A stretch of DNA of 64,000 bases from an uncultured Collinsella sp. (GTDB lineage Bacteria > Actinomycetota > Coriobacteriia > Coriobacteriales > Coriobacteriaceae). Shown in pieces: positions 46,691 to 55,387 of the stretch (positions within the stretch are counted from its first letter, which is position 1; each line of letters starts with the position of its first letter). A program made the position numbers and the translations under genes. The stretch is from NCBI GenBank assembly GCA_900541715.1, contig UQLI01000005.1, forward strand, positions 1 through 64,000, given 5' to 3'. The notes under the pieces were generated by a model. The model was not told the DNA's origin. It saw only the letters and a program-made list of their open reading frames with translations, and searched no databases.

Positions 46691-48346
46691 ATGAGTGATT
46701 CGGGATTAGATACTGCCCTTATCGAGCGCAGGATCGCCGCTATTGGAACAAAAGTTGACCAGATGACCACGAAGGTCGATAAGGTCGAATCCCAAATGGA
46801 GGAAGTGCGGAAGGACCTTAAAAAGCTCCGAAAGGACTTTCTCGAGATGATGCTCGAACAGCGTCGTACCGCCGCACTTGAGCAGGCGACTACGGAGCTC
46901 GTGAGCGTCCGGCAGGAGATGGACAAGAAGTTCGGCAACTACTCGGTGGTTCGAAACACCATGGTCGGTATTCTCCAGGCAACCGATGCAGCGCTCGTGC
47001 GCAAGGCGACGATTTCGACGGTCTCCGAGGAGTTAATGATTTCTACCCCGGACTACTGGCTGGCGCCTGTCCTGGTTGCCCTTGCGGCATGGATCAACAA
47101 CAACCGAGATCTTGCAGAGCGCGCAATACGCGAGGCTGTCAAACGTGACAACGAGCACACGTCGCTTGCGATGGCTCTGATCTGCAGACGTAATAACCGC
47201 ACGGCTACGTGCTACGAATGGCTAGCACGCTACTTCTCGACGCAAAACGCCGCCCGCATCGATGCCGATGCGATGGTCTACATTGATGCCTATATCAACG
47301 GCATCTTCGGAACCGACGAAAAGCACCTGTGCGATGACTATATGGCGGGCTGGATCGAGCAGATCAGAAATCAGAGCCCTGAGTTCGAAAACGAGCAGTC
47401 TAAGTCATGGGCGGAGTATTTTATCGGCTACGAGGAGGATATGAGTTCGAGATATCCGGCGCTCAAGGTGGTGGTCAAGGAGTTTGACTACATCAATAAG
47501 TATCTCGGAAAAGTCGAGGCAATCGAGAGTATCTCCAATGACTTCGCCGCCCTCAAAGCTTCCGATGTTGACGAGAGGACGCTTGCCGAGCAGGTTGACA
47601 GGCATCTGATGGAGCTCGTTAACTCCGATGACTCCAAGGAGCGAAATTTGCGTCGTCAGGAGGAGTATCTTCTTGCGGTCAAAGCATTTGGCGGAGACGT
47701 GGACCGCGCCCGAGAGCTCGTCAATCGTCGCCGTGATGAGAAGCGTCAGCAGACGATGAATATCATCGACCAGATGACACGCTCGATGCGCGACCAGAGT
47801 GCGTCTGTGGATGTGCATAAGAAGAAGACCGCGATTCAGTTTTTGGGCTCCTATATCAACGGTGGTTTCAACCGGTATCGCAAGAGCGATATCCCCGAAT
47901 TTCCGCAGGCGATCACCCTTGACTTCGACGGATGGACAAGCAAGGCGGTTACCGGCGATGAGGGTAATGCGCTGCGCGGCGATTATGTTCGCTATGTCGG
48001 TGAAGAGAAGAAAAAGGAGCTCGCTGAGCTTGATGTCAAGGTTGCGAAGGACAACAAGAGCCACAAGATAGCGGCCGTTGTCCTCGCTGTTTTGGGAGTA
48101 GCTCTCTTTGCATTTGTAAACCAGGTTATTGGCATTCTGCTTCTTGCGGGGGCTGGCTATTGTCTAGTAAAGACGGGCCTCTCGAGCAAGCAGCGCGCTG
48201 CGGAGGCAGAAGAGATTGAGGCCAAATACTCCAAACGCATCCAGGAAGGCTGTTCCGAGATCGATCTGGCGCTTAATCAGTGGAAGAGCGCGAAGGAAGC
48301 GGCGGCCGAGCGCAGCGACTTGCTTAAGCTCGATAAGGTTGCCTAG
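46691..48346 (+). CDS. Coiled-coil protein with a C-terminal membrane hairpin, SPFH cluster
   Basis: 551 residues from the ATG at 46691 (AAAGGTGG upstream). An N-terminal coiled coil runs ~10-75 (AAIGTKVDQMTTKVDKVESQ, then EEVRKDLKKLRKDFLEMM). The long helical middle resembles TPR-type repeats (LVALAAWINNNRDLAERAIREA). A charged segment at ~330-365 is followed by a paired hydrophobic stretch at ~455-495 (IAAVVLAVLGVALFAF; IGILLLAGAGYCLV) and a second coiled coil. Not recognised beyond this. Its place in the gene run suggests it bridges membrane and cytoplasmic parts of the same complex. Confidence 0.72.
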   Translation: MSDSGLDTALIERRIAAIGTKVDQMTTKVDKVESQMEEVRKDLKKLRKDFLEMMLEQRRTAALEQATTELVSVRQEMDKKFGNYSVVRNTMVGILQATDAALVRKATISTVSEELMISTPDYWLAPVLVALAAWINNNRDLAERAIREAVKRDNEHTSLAMALICRRNNRTATCYEWLARYFSTQNAARIDADAMVYIDAYINGIFGTDEKHLCDDYMAGWIEQIRNQSPEFENEQSKSWAEYFIGYEEDMSSRYPALKVVVKEFDYINKYLGKVEAIESISNDFAALKASDVDERTLAEQVDRHLMELVNSDDSKERNLRRQEEYLLAVKAFGGDVDRARELVNRRRDEKRQQTMNIIDQMTRSMRDQSASVDVHKKKTAIQFLGSYINGGFNRYRKSDIPEFPQAITLDFDGWTSKAVTGDEGNALRGDYVRYVGEEKKKELAELDVKVAKDNKSHKIAAVVLAVLGVALFAFVNQVIGILLLAGAGYCLVKTGLSSKQRAAEAEEIEAKYSKRIQEGCSEIDLALNQWKSAKEAAAERSDLLKLDKVA

Positions 48347-48387
48347 CCGATAGGATTGACTCGATAACCATGAATGGAGTGAAATAG

Positions 48388-48579
48388 ATGACTGATGAAG
48401 TGACTGATTTCGACCATAACGATGCCGCGATGCAGGACTTCGATGCATTGAGCGAGCTCGATAGTCTGTTTGAAGAGGACGAGCGACTGAAGCAAGCTGA
48501 GAACAATGTTTTGACTCAAAATCTCTCAGGCTTTGCAAACTGCTTTCCCGATTGGGATTTGCATCCGCCGGTAGCGTAG
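48388..48579 (+). CDS. Small acidic protein ending the SPFH cluster
   Basis: 63 residues; GGAGTG seven bases before the ATG, 41 bases after the preceding gene. Strongly acidic first half (TDEVTDFDHNDAAMQDFD), and a C-terminal SGFANCFPDWDLHPP motif that looks like a docking peptide. No known domain. Probably real because of the ribosome binding site and operon position; no other support. Confidence 0.55.
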   Translation: MTDEVTDFDHNDAAMQDFDALSELDSLFEEDERLKQAENNVLTQNLSGFANCFPDWDLHPPVA

Positions 48580-48612
48580 AAAAGCGCTTGAAACACAAGC
48601 TGCGACCATTTG

Positions 48613-48628
48613 GAAACATCGATGTTTC
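48613..48628. repeat. 16-bp perfect palindrome after the small acidic gene
   Basis: GAAACATCGATGTTTC, two bases before the terminator stem. Confidence 0.6.
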
Positions 48629-48629
48629 T

Positions 48630-48668
48630 GCGGGCTAGAAGCCATGGGGCTTTTGGCCCGCTGTCTTT
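48630..48668 (+). terminator. Terminator of the SPFH cluster
   Basis: GCGGGC/GCCCGC outer stem with an inner AAGCC/GGGCTT stem, followed by TGTCTTT. Confidence 0.7.
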
Positions 48669-48780
48669 CATATGCCGGTCGGCGGCATAGGGCATCAACC
48701 GTATTTTAGGTTCTTGGACGCCAGGCCGACTCGCTTCGGATCGGGCACTACACCAACTTTCTCGAGACTACCAATCTGAC

Positions 48781-48814
48781 AGGGCCTCGTCCGTGCTCGG
48801 GCGGGGCCCTTTTG
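48781..48814 (+). terminator. Second terminator before the RHH-PIN operon
   Basis: GGGCC-TCGTCCG pairs with CGGGCG-GGGCCC, followed by TTTTG. No gene is visible between 48580 and this site. Confidence 0.8.
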
Positions 48815-48830
48815 TGTGGTCTAACAGGTT

Positions 48831-48846
48831 TGCTATACTGCTAGCA
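48831..48846 (+). promoter_or_regulatory. Promoter/operator of the RHH-PIN operon
   Basis: TGCTA and TAGCA form an inverted repeat overlapping TATACT (-10). Position suggests autorepression by the RHH antitoxin. Confidence 0.5.
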
Positions 48847-48863
48847 CGTAGAAAGGAGCCGCT

Positions 48864-49208
48864 ATGGGAACGGCAACGGTGCAGCTCAACACGCGAATCG
48901 ATCCTATGCTCAAAGCCGGTGGCGATGCGGTCCTAACTCGCAATGGGTTGGGGCCGAGCGATGCCATTCGCGCGCTGTGGGTCTATCTTGTCGAGCATCA
49001 AGCGTTGCCGGGATTTATGCTGGCGGATAAGCGCGAGGCGCCCCGTGCGGAGAGCCTGGCCGAGCAGGGGTGTGGCCTAGCTTTTTCCTCGTTGGGGCTA
49101 AGCGCTTCGGATTTCGCATCGGCGGAATCTTCGGCGGACAACTGGGATGCCGTACGAGATGATATGTATGACGCGATGATTGCCGACATCGAGGCGAATT
49201 GCCGATGA
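48864..49208 (+). CDS. RelB/DinJ-like ribbon-helix-helix antitoxin
   Basis: 114 residues; AAAGGAG upstream. The N-terminal TVQLNTRIDPMLKAGGDAVL and GLGPSDAIRALWVYLVEH form an RHH DNA-binding fold of the RelB/DinJ type. The acidic C-terminal tail (SADNWDAVRDDMYDAMIADIE) should bind the toxin. The stop codon overlaps the PIN gene start by four bases. Confidence 0.85.
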   Translation: MGTATVQLNTRIDPMLKAGGDAVLTRNGLGPSDAIRALWVYLVEHQALPGFMLADKREAPRAESLAEQGCGLAFSSLGLSASDFASAESSADNWDAVRDDMYDAMIADIEANCR

Positions 49209-49672
49209 TTGAGGCAAAGCACCTGCTTGTGGATACGAATGTGTGGCTTGATTATTACCTGCAAGAGGGGGCATTCCACGAAGCGAAGCGCCTGGTGGAG
49301 CTTGCCGAGGCGGGAAAGATTGACCTTCTGTACGCGCCGACGACGGCAAAGGATGTGTTCTACATTTTGCCTCGGCGCCTAGCCCGGCGGAATGCGAATG
49401 GGATTAACGTGTCGTTTGCCTCGGCGTCGTGGGCCTGCATTGAGCACATGATGCAGGTGGCGACGGCCTCTCCGCTTTCGTTGGCAGAGTGCGAAATGGC
49501 GCGCATGCTTGGCAAGCGCATGCCGGATCTTGAAGACAACCTCATCATCGCTTCGGGCGAGACGGCAGATGTTGACTACGTAGTCACGAGTGACCGACGC
49601 ATGCTGGAGGCAATGCCCGAGGTTTGCCTGACGCCCGCGCGTGCACTCGAGATGATCGAGATCCTCGACTAA
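49205..49672 (+). CDS. PIN-domain toxin
   Basis: 155 residues from the ATG at 49205 that overlaps the antitoxin stop. Acidic residues of the PIN active site: LLVDTNVWLDYY near the N-terminus, MPDLEDNLIIASGE around 110-120, and VVTSDRRML. PIN toxins are Mg2+-dependent RNases. Pairing with a RelB/DinJ-type antitoxin, rather than the more usual VapB, is less common. The two genes form a self-contained operon. Confidence 0.87.
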   Translation: MIEAKHLLVDTNVWLDYYLQEGAFHEAKRLVELAEAGKIDLLYAPTTAKDVFYILPRRLARRNANGINVSFASASWACIEHMMQVATASPLSLAECEMARMLGKRMPDLEDNLIIASGETADVDYVVTSDRRMLEAMPEVCLTPARALEMIEILD

Positions 49673-49737
49673 CCTTGTCTGTCTGGTTTCGCTATCATAT
49701 GGGGCAATGTGAACCCCATGCAACTTTGGAGGACGGT

Positions 49738-50205
49738 ATGGCGGATAACGCCGAGGCGCTTTTCTCGCCTGAGCTGGTGTTTTTTGATTGGGAGTGTGCG
49801 ACGCCGGATGAGGTGTTTGCGCAGCTCGAGGACGAGCTCGCTCCGCGCGGCTACATTGCCGAGGGTTGGCTCGACGCCGTCCGCACGCGCGAGGACGCCT
49901 ATCCCACGGGTCTCGCTATGCCGGCGGCAAACATCGCCATTCCGCATACCGATCCGGGATTTGTGGCCAAGCCCTATATCGCGGTGGTAAAGCCCGCTGC
50001 ACCTGTGACGTTCAACGCGATGGCGGGTATGGGCGCCCCGGTGCCGGCGCAGATTATCATCAATCTGGGCATTGCCGAGCCGGGCGGCCAGGTCGAGGCC
50101 CTGCAAGCGTTTATGAATATCTTTATGGATGCCGACGCTGCAGCCGATGTACTCGGCCAGACCACGCCGCAGGGCATGGTCGACGCCATCCGCCGCCACT
50201 TCTAA
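49738..50205 (+). CDS. PTS EIIA domain protein, fructose/galactitol type
   Basis: 155 residues from the ATG at 49738 behind TTTGGAGGA; an in-frame upstream extension has no ribosome binding site. Single EIIA (type 2) domain: TPDEVFAQLEDEL, AYPTGLAMPAANIAIPHTD with the phosphoacceptor His70, and a C-terminal helix with ALQAFMNIF. It accepts phosphate from HPr and passes it to an EIIB. No EIIB or EIIC gene is in the window, so it either works with a distant permease or is regulatory. Confidence 0.9.
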   Translation: MADNAEALFSPELVFFDWECATPDEVFAQLEDELAPRGYIAEGWLDAVRTREDAYPTGLAMPAANIAIPHTDPGFVAKPYIAVVKPAAPVTFNAMAGMGAPVPAQIIINLGIAEPGGQVEALQAFMNIFMDADAAADVLGQTTPQGMVDAIRRHF

Positions 50206-50219
50206 AGTCGGCACTGGGG

Positions 50220-50324
50220 GCTGTCCCTAGCTGCCGGCAGAAAAGGAACGTCCCTAACTGCCAACTGCCAGACCTGTCCCCTTTGCACCAAAATGGTGCA
50301 GATTAACCCGTCTCCCATGCACCA
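50220..50324. repeat. Cluster of CTGTCCC-type repeat words
   Basis: GTCCCTAGCTGCC and GTCCCTAACTGCC are near-direct repeats. CTGTCCCC is then followed by the hairpin TGCACCA-AAA-TGGTGCA (50284-50300), and TGCACCA occurs once more at 50318-50324. Confidence 0.55.
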
Positions 50325-50391
50325 GGTGTGTCGCGGGGGCTGCGTTGTGACACAATGGCGTTTGTTCGATTCGTGATGCGAAAGGCCAACT

Positions 50392-51612
50392 ATGGCAAAT
50401 AAGAAAAAGAACTCCGAGGCCGCGCCGACGCCCGAGCAGCAGACTCGCGCTGCCTCCAGCTCTCGCAAGAAGCAGCGCAAGACGTACGTGTCTAAGACCG
50501 TCAAGATCGTCCTGGTGGTCATCGGCGTGCTGGCGATGCTGCTTTCCGTCTCGGCCATGGCGTGCTCCGGCCTTATGTCGCAGGCCGAGGACACCTCGGG
50601 CTACAAGCTGACCGGCGGTGTTGCTGCTACTATCAACGGCACCAACCTCACCGAGGACACCGTGACCAAGCAGATCATGAGCATGCGCACGTCCTACGGC
50701 TACACCAAGGACAAGGATTGGGCGCAGTATCTGGTTGACAACGACCTCACGCCCAAGAAGTACCGCAAGCAGCTCATCGACTCCTACACGCAGCAGATTC
50801 TGCTTCAACAGGCACAGAAGGAGAACGGCGTGACGGTGTCGGATGAGGAGGTCGAGAAGGCTTGGAAGGACGCGTGCAAGAGCGCGGGCGGTGCCAAGGC
50901 CTTTAAGAAGACCCTCAAAACCTACGGCTATACCGAGGACACCTACAAGGACTCGCTCAAGGAGAGTCTGGCGCAACAGAAACTCAAGGATGCCGTCGCG
51001 CCCACGAGCAAGCCCAAGGACAGCGAGATTGTCGATTACATCAACGAAAACCTGTCCAGCTACAACGACGCCCGCCGCTCGTCGAACATCCTGATCAAGG
51101 TTGATTCCGACGCTTCCGACGAGGACAAGGCTGCCGCCAAGGCCAAGGCGCAGGAGTGCCTGGACAAGATTAACTCCGGTGAGCTGAGCTTTGAGGACGC
51201 CGTTGAGCAGTACTCCGAGGACACGGGTTCCAAGGAGAAGAAGGGCGATGTGGGCTGGGATAAGCTCACCACCTTCGTCGACAGCTACCAGACGGCGCTC
51301 GAGGGACTCAACAAGGGCGACGTGAGCGAAGTCGTCGAGTCGACCTATGGCTACCACATCATCAAGTGCACCGACTACTTCCATGTCGATAATCAGGTTG
51401 ATGACATTAAGCAGGTGCCCAAGGACATCAAAAAGTACGTCTCCAACGTGGTGAAGACGCAGGCGGCCAGTGCCGCGTACAGCGAGTGGCTGGAGCAGTA
51501 CAAGAAGGATGCCGACATTACCGTCAACCCCATGCCCAAGGACGTACCCTATAACGTGAGCCTGAAGGGCGTCACCAAGAGTTCGACCGACGATTCGTCG
51601 ACGACTGAGTAA
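50392..51612 (+). CDS. Membrane-anchored parvulin-type peptidyl-prolyl isomerase (PrsA/SurA-like)
   Basis: 406 residues. A Lys/Arg/Ser-rich cytoplasmic N-terminus (~1-37) precedes one hydrophobic segment (~38-57, VKIVLVVIGVLAMLLSVSAM) ending in AMACS, a weak lipobox. The SurA-N-like helical chaperone region is ~75-215. The parvulin domain is ~220-325, with SNILIKVD, SFEDAVEQYSEDTGSKEKKG and VVESTYGYHIIK. It folds exported proteins outside the membrane, plausibly including the large surface protein here. GAAAGG precedes the ATG. Confidence 0.9.
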   Translation: MANKKKNSEAAPTPEQQTRAASSSRKKQRKTYVSKTVKIVLVVIGVLAMLLSVSAMACSGLMSQAEDTSGYKLTGGVAATINGTNLTEDTVTKQIMSMRTSYGYTKDKDWAQYLVDNDLTPKKYRKQLIDSYTQQILLQQAQKENGVTVSDEEVEKAWKDACKSAGGAKAFKKTLKTYGYTEDTYKDSLKESLAQQKLKDAVAPTSKPKDSEIVDYINENLSSYNDARRSSNILIKVDSDASDEDKAAAKAKAQECLDKINSGELSFEDAVEQYSEDTGSKEKKGDVGWDKLTTFVDSYQTALEGLNKGDVSEVVESTYGYHIIKCTDYFHVDNQVDDIKQVPKDIKKYVSNVVKTQAASAAYSEWLEQYKKDADITVNPMPKDVPYNVSLKGVTKSSTDDSSTTE

Positions 51613-51666
51613 TCATGGGGCGATGCTCGCGCGAGTGCCGCCCACGCTATTAGAGAGGATTTGCAG

Positions 51667-52110
51667 ATGACCAACGAAGAGCTGCAGAAGGAAATGATCG
51701 CGGCCATGAAGGCCAAGGACAAGGTTCGCCTGTCCATCATTCGCCAGGTCAAGGCCGAGGTGAAGAATATCGAGGTCAATGAGCGCCGCGATGTGACCGA
51801 GGAAGACGTCAACAGCATGATCAAGCGTCTGATCAAGCAGACGAGCGAGACGCTGGAGATGTCCATCAAGGCCGGCACCGACCAGGAGCGTACCGACAAC
51901 CTGACCGAGCAGGTCAAGATTCTGGAGAGTCTGCTGCCCGCACAGGTTTCGGGCGAGGAGCTCGAGGCGCTGATCGAGCAGGTCATCGCCGAGCTGGGCG
52001 CTACTTCCAAGAAGCAGATGGGCCAGGTTATGGGCGCACTCGGCAAGGCCACCGGCGGCAACTTCGATAAGCCTGCCGCGGCAAAGATCGTCGGAGCAAA
52101 GCTTGCGTAA
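51667..52110 (+). CDS. GatB/YqeY-domain protein
   Basis: 147 residues from the ATG at 51667 (GAGAGG upstream); a TTG at 51661 is less likely. KDKVRLSIIRQVKAEVKNIEV and KKQMGQVMGALG are YqeY signatures. The domain is shared with the tRNA-interacting tail of GatB. The role of the free-standing form is not settled. A terminator follows. Confidence 0.92.
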   Translation: MTNEELQKEMIAAMKAKDKVRLSIIRQVKAEVKNIEVNERRDVTEEDVNSMIKRLIKQTSETLEMSIKAGTDQERTDNLTEQVKILESLLPAQVSGEELEALIEQVIAELGATSKKQMGQVMGALGKATGGNFDKPAAAKIVGAKLA

Positions 52111-52137
52111 GGGCCGAGCGGTACACAGTTGAGGCTG

Positions 52138-52172
52138 AGGGGGCGTGACCATTGCGGTCGCGCCCCTTTTTT
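52138..52172 (+). terminator. Terminator after the YqeY gene
   Basis: GGGGGCG-GACC pairs with GGTC-CGCCCC, followed by TTTTTT. Confidence 0.92.
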
Positions 52173-52185
52173 GCTGGGCGGTGCT

Positions 52186-52252
52186 CATTGGGGACAGGCT
52201 TAAATGAGTGCCCAATGAGCGGGTACTCATTTAAACCTGTCCCCAATGAGTG
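52186..52252. repeat. Long inverted repeat, GGGGACAG family
   Basis: ATTGGGGACAGG then TTAAATGAGT on the left; ACTCATTTAA then CCTGTCCCCAAT on the right, around a ~16-base spacer. Confidence 0.8.
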
Positions 52253-52356
52253 GGTGGAAGGTTGCGGGTTCTTTACGGGAATGTAGTGTGGGCTGCGGAA
52301 ACGTGATTCTTTCCGTACAATAGTTCAACTCGTGTAAACGCAGGGAAGGGACATTC

Positions 52357-53088
52357 ATGGCAGACATGATCGAGATCAAGCATCTCAACAAGTACTTTGG
52401 CGACCTGCATGTGCTCAAAGATATCAACCTCACCGTCAAACGCGGCGAGAAGCTCGTAATGATCGGGCCTTCCGGCTCGGGTAAATCGACGCTCATCCGT
52501 TGCGTCGATTATCTGGAGGAGCCCACGTCGGGCGAGGTTGTCATCGACGGTACGCCGCTCACCAAAAAGAATCACCTGGAGATGGCTCGCAAGTATAGTT
52601 CCATGGTGTTTCAGCAGTTCAACCTGTATCCCAACATGACGGTGCTGGGCAACCTGACGCTCGCGCCCATCAAGCTGCAAAAGAAGAGCAAGGAGGAGGC
52701 GACCGAGATCGCCATCGCTGCGCTCAAGCGCGTCGGCATGGCACATAAGGCCGGCGAGTATCCGCAGAATCTCTCGGGTGGTCAGCAGCAGCGCATCGCC
52801 ATCGCCCGTGCCCTGTGCACCAAGCAACCCATCATCCTGTTTGACGAGCCGACCTCGGCGCTCGACCCCGAGATGGTCCAGGAGGTTCTGGACGTTATGA
52901 TTGAGCTCGCGCAGGAGGACATCACCATGATCTGCGTGACGCACGAGATGGGCTTTGCGCGCCAGGTGGCCGACCGCGTCATCTTTATGGAGGACGGCCG
53001 CATTCTGGAGGAGGGCACGCCCGAGCACTTCTTCGATAACCCCGAGAACCCGCGCTGCCGCGAGTTCCTGTCCAAGATTCTGCACTAG
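52357..53088 (+). CDS. Polar amino-acid ABC transporter ATP-binding protein (GlnQ type)
   Basis: 243 residues, standard for the family. Walker [10 protein letters not shown] is at residues 37-45, Q-loop [15 protein letters not shown], signature LSGGQQQR, Walker [17 protein letters not shown] and H-loop VTHEMGFA. It powers the permeases encoded just downstream. TACAAT near 52315 is a likely -10, and GGGAAGGGA lies before the ATG. Confidence 0.95.
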   Translation: MADMIEIKHLNKYFGDLHVLKDINLTVKRGEKLVMIGPSGSGKSTLIRCVDYLEEPTSGEVVIDGTPLTKKNHLEMARKYSSMVFQQFNLYPNMTVLGNLTLAPIKLQKKSKEEATEIAIAALKRVGMAHKAGEYPQNLSGGQQQRIAIARALCTKQPIILFDEPTSALDPEMVQEVLDVMIELAQEDITMICVTHEMGFARQVADRVIFMEDGRILEEGTPEHFFDNPENPRCREFLSKILH

Positions 53089-53096
53089 GCGCGGTG

Positions 53097-53972
53097 ATGG
53101 ACATGACGGATATGACGAGGGCGTCCGTGTCGCGCCGCCACTTTTTGCAGCTGGCGGGCGCCGGCATGCTTGCGCTGACGGGGACCGCGCTTACCGGTTG
53201 CGGCAACTCCACCAGCGGCGAGGGCTCCGACAAGGGGTCCAAGCTTGCGGCCATCAAGTCGCGTGGCCATCTGAATGCCGGCGTTAAGAAGGATGTTCCC
53301 GGCTATGGCTATTACGACACCGCCAAGGGCCGCTTTGAGGGCATGGAAGTCGATTTGTGCTACCAGATCGCCGCTGCCGTCTTTGGTGTGAGCTACAAGG
53401 AGGCCCGCGCCCAGGAGCTTGTCGAGTTTACCGACGTAACGCCCAAGACGCGCGGCCCGCTGATCGATAACGGCCAACTCGACGTGGTCGCGGCGACCTA
53501 CACCATCACCGACGAGCGCAAGAAGAGCTGGGATTTCTCGACGCCGTACCGTACCGACTACGTGGGACTCATGGTCAAGAAGCGTTCGGGCTTTACCTCG
53601 ATTGAGGACTTGGACGGCAAGGTCATTGGCGTGAGCCAGGGTGCCACCACGCAGGGCCTGATCGAGCAGATGATCAAGGACAACGGCTTTAGCTGCAAGC
53701 CCGAGTTTAGGGCCTTTAGCGGCTACCCCATCATCAAGAGTTCGCTCGACGCCGGCAATATCGACGTCTTTGCCATGGACCGCTCCACGCTGGCCGGTTA
53801 CATGAACGAGACCGTTGAGCTGCTGCAGCCCGAGGTCAAGTTTGGCGAGCAGGGCTACGGCGTGGCGACCAAGAAGGGCTGCGACCTTTCGGCCGTGGTC
53901 GATCAGGTGATTTGCGATCGCCTGGCCGACGGCTGGCTCGACCAAGAGGTCAAGACCTGGGGTCTTGTATAG
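53097..53972 (+). CDS. Amino-acid ABC transporter substrate-binding lipoprotein
   Basis: 291 residues. The N-terminus has SRRHFLQLAGAGMLALTG, a twin-arginine-like signal, ending in the lipobox LTGC, so export may use Tat followed by lipidation. The type 3 periplasmic-binding fold follows: GVKKDVPGYGYYD, GMEVDLCYQIAAAVFG, VVAATYTITDERKKSWDFS and GKVIGVSQGATTQ. Ligand is a polar amino acid, possibly glutamate or glutamine; this is not fixed by sequence. The start is uncertain (GTG 53094, ATG 53097 and ATG 53103 are close together). Confidence 0.92.
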   Translation: MDMTDMTRASVSRRHFLQLAGAGMLALTGTALTGCGNSTSGEGSDKGSKLAAIKSRGHLNAGVKKDVPGYGYYDTAKGRFEGMEVDLCYQIAAAVFGVSYKEARAQELVEFTDVTPKTRGPLIDNGQLDVVAATYTITDERKKSWDFSTPYRTDYVGLMVKKRSGFTSIEDLDGKVIGVSQGATTQGLIEQMIKDNGFSCKPEFRAFSGYPIIKSSLDAGNIDVFAMDRSTLAGYMNETVELLQPEVKFGEQGYGVATKKGCDLSAVVDQVICDRLADGWLDQEVKTWGLV

Positions 53973-53997
53973 GCGCATCGTCCAAGGAAGGAATCAA

Positions 53998-54744
53998 ATG
54001 CTCGAAGGATTATTTGACGCCGACCGTTGGTCGACGACATTTCAAAACATGGGGCCCTTCTGGGAGGGCTTTGGCGTGACGCTGCAGGTGGTCGTTGCCG
54101 GTCTGCTGCTGTCGCTGGTGCTGGGCACGCTGCTGGGCGTGTTCTCTACCACTCGCTCGCGCGTGCTGCGCGCCATAAGCCGCGTGTACGTGGAGTTTTA
54201 CCAGAACACCCCGTTGCCCGTGCAGGTGCTCTTTATGTACATGGCCGGTCCGCAGTTTTTGCAGGCCATAACCGGTGCCGACCAGCCGGTGCGCATCGCG
54301 CCGTTTGTGCTGGGCTTCTTGGGCGTGGGCCTGTATCACGCGGCCTACATTTCGGAGGTCATCCGCACCGGTATCGAGGCGGTTCCGCGCGGTCAGATGG
54401 AGGCGGCCCAGAGCCAGGGCTTCACCCGTGCGCAGGCGTACTGGTACATCGTGCTGCCCCAGACGTTCAAGATCATTTTGCCGCCGCTGTGTAACCAGGC
54501 GCTCAACCTGGTCAAGAACACGTCGGTGCTGGCGCTTGTGGCCGGCGGCGACCTTATGTACCGTTCCGACAACTTTGTGAGTCTGTACGGTTACCTGCAG
54601 GGATACATCGTCTGCTGCCTTATGTATTTCATCATCTGCTTTCCGCTCGCCATGCTGGTGCAGTGGCTCGAGCGCCGCTCCAAGGAGCGTCCGCGCGGTG
54701 TGAGCCTGGCCGAGCTGGGGCTCGACAACGTAGAGGAGGCCTAG
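53998..54744 (+). CDS. Amino-acid ABC transporter permease, first subunit
   Basis: 248 residues from the ATG at 53998, with AAGGAAGGA upstream; an in-frame upstream start overlaps the previous gene. HisM/GlnP-type: FWEGFGVTLQVVVAGLLLSLVLG at the start and the EAA loop EAVPRGQMEAAQSQGFTRAQAYWYIVLPQ that contacts the ATPase. About five helices. Three bases separate it from the second permease. Confidence 0.94.
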   Translation: MLEGLFDADRWSTTFQNMGPFWEGFGVTLQVVVAGLLLSLVLGTLLGVFSTTRSRVLRAISRVYVEFYQNTPLPVQVLFMYMAGPQFLQAITGADQPVRIAPFVLGFLGVGLYHAAYISEVIRTGIEAVPRGQMEAAQSQGFTRAQAYWYIVLPQTFKIILPPLCNQALNLVKNTSVLALVAGGDLMYRSDNFVSLYGYLQGYIVCCLMYFIICFPLAMLVQWLERRSKERPRGVSLAELGLDNVEEA

Positions 54745-54747
54745 CGC

Positions 54748-55386
54748 ATGGAAATCTTCAACGCGACCAACCTGCTCTACATTTGGGGCGGCTTTGTTAA
54801 GACCATAGAGATCTCGGCGCTGTCGATCTTTTTCTCGCTCATCTTTGGCACGGTGCTGGCGCTCGTTAAAAGCTATGCGCCCCGCCCGTTCCGTATTTTG
54901 GTGAGCGCCTATATCGAGCTGTTCCGTTGCACGCCGAACCTGCTGTGGATCCTGTTTATCTACTTTACGGTGCAGGGTTTGGACATTGTGATTTCGACCA
55001 TCGCCTTTACGCTGTTTACCAGCGCTGTTATGGCCGAGATTGTGCGCGGTGGCCTCAACTCGATTCCGCGCGGCCAGTTTGAGGCAGCGCAGAGCCAGGG
55101 CTTCGGCTTCTTTGCCACCATGCGCTACATCATTCTGCCGCAGACGTTTAAGACGATCATCCCGGCGCTGTTTAGCCAGTGCACGACCGTCATCAAGGAC
55201 AGCTCGTATCTTTCGGGCATTAACGTGGCCGAGCTCATGTACACGGCAAATGTCGTGATGGCCCACGCGATTGACCTGTCGCAGGTTCTTATGCTCTACG
55301 GCCTGGTGTTTGCGATGTACTTTGTGCTCAACTTTGGTATCTCGCTGCTGGTGAGGGCATATCAACGCCGTATTGTGGCAGCGTAG
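54748..55386 (+). CDS. Amino-acid ABC transporter permease, second subunit
   Basis: 212 residues. KTIEISALSIFFSLIFGTVLAL at the start; EAA loop NSIPRGQFEAAQSQGFGFFATMRYIILPQ. It pairs with the preceding permease to form the membrane channel, making ATPase, binding protein and two permeases a complete importer in one operon. A GGGAC/GTCCC hairpin lies two bases after the stop. Confidence 0.94.
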   Translation: MEIFNATNLLYIWGGFVKTIEISALSIFFSLIFGTVLALVKSYAPRPFRILVSAYIELFRCTPNLLWILFIYFTVQGLDIVISTIAFTLFTSAVMAEIVRGGLNSIPRGQFEAAQSQGFGFFATMRYIILPQTFKTIIPALFSQCTTVIKDSSYLSGINVAELMYTANVVMAHAIDLSQVLMLYGLVFAMYFVLNFGISLLVRAYQRRIVAA

Positions 55387-55387
55387 A

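Noticed and set aside
50284..50324. CRISPR-like spacing of TGCACCA and GTCCCTA words
   Set aside because: Repeats are short, unevenly spaced and partly palindromic; no cas genes. No CRISPR array was found anywhere in the window.
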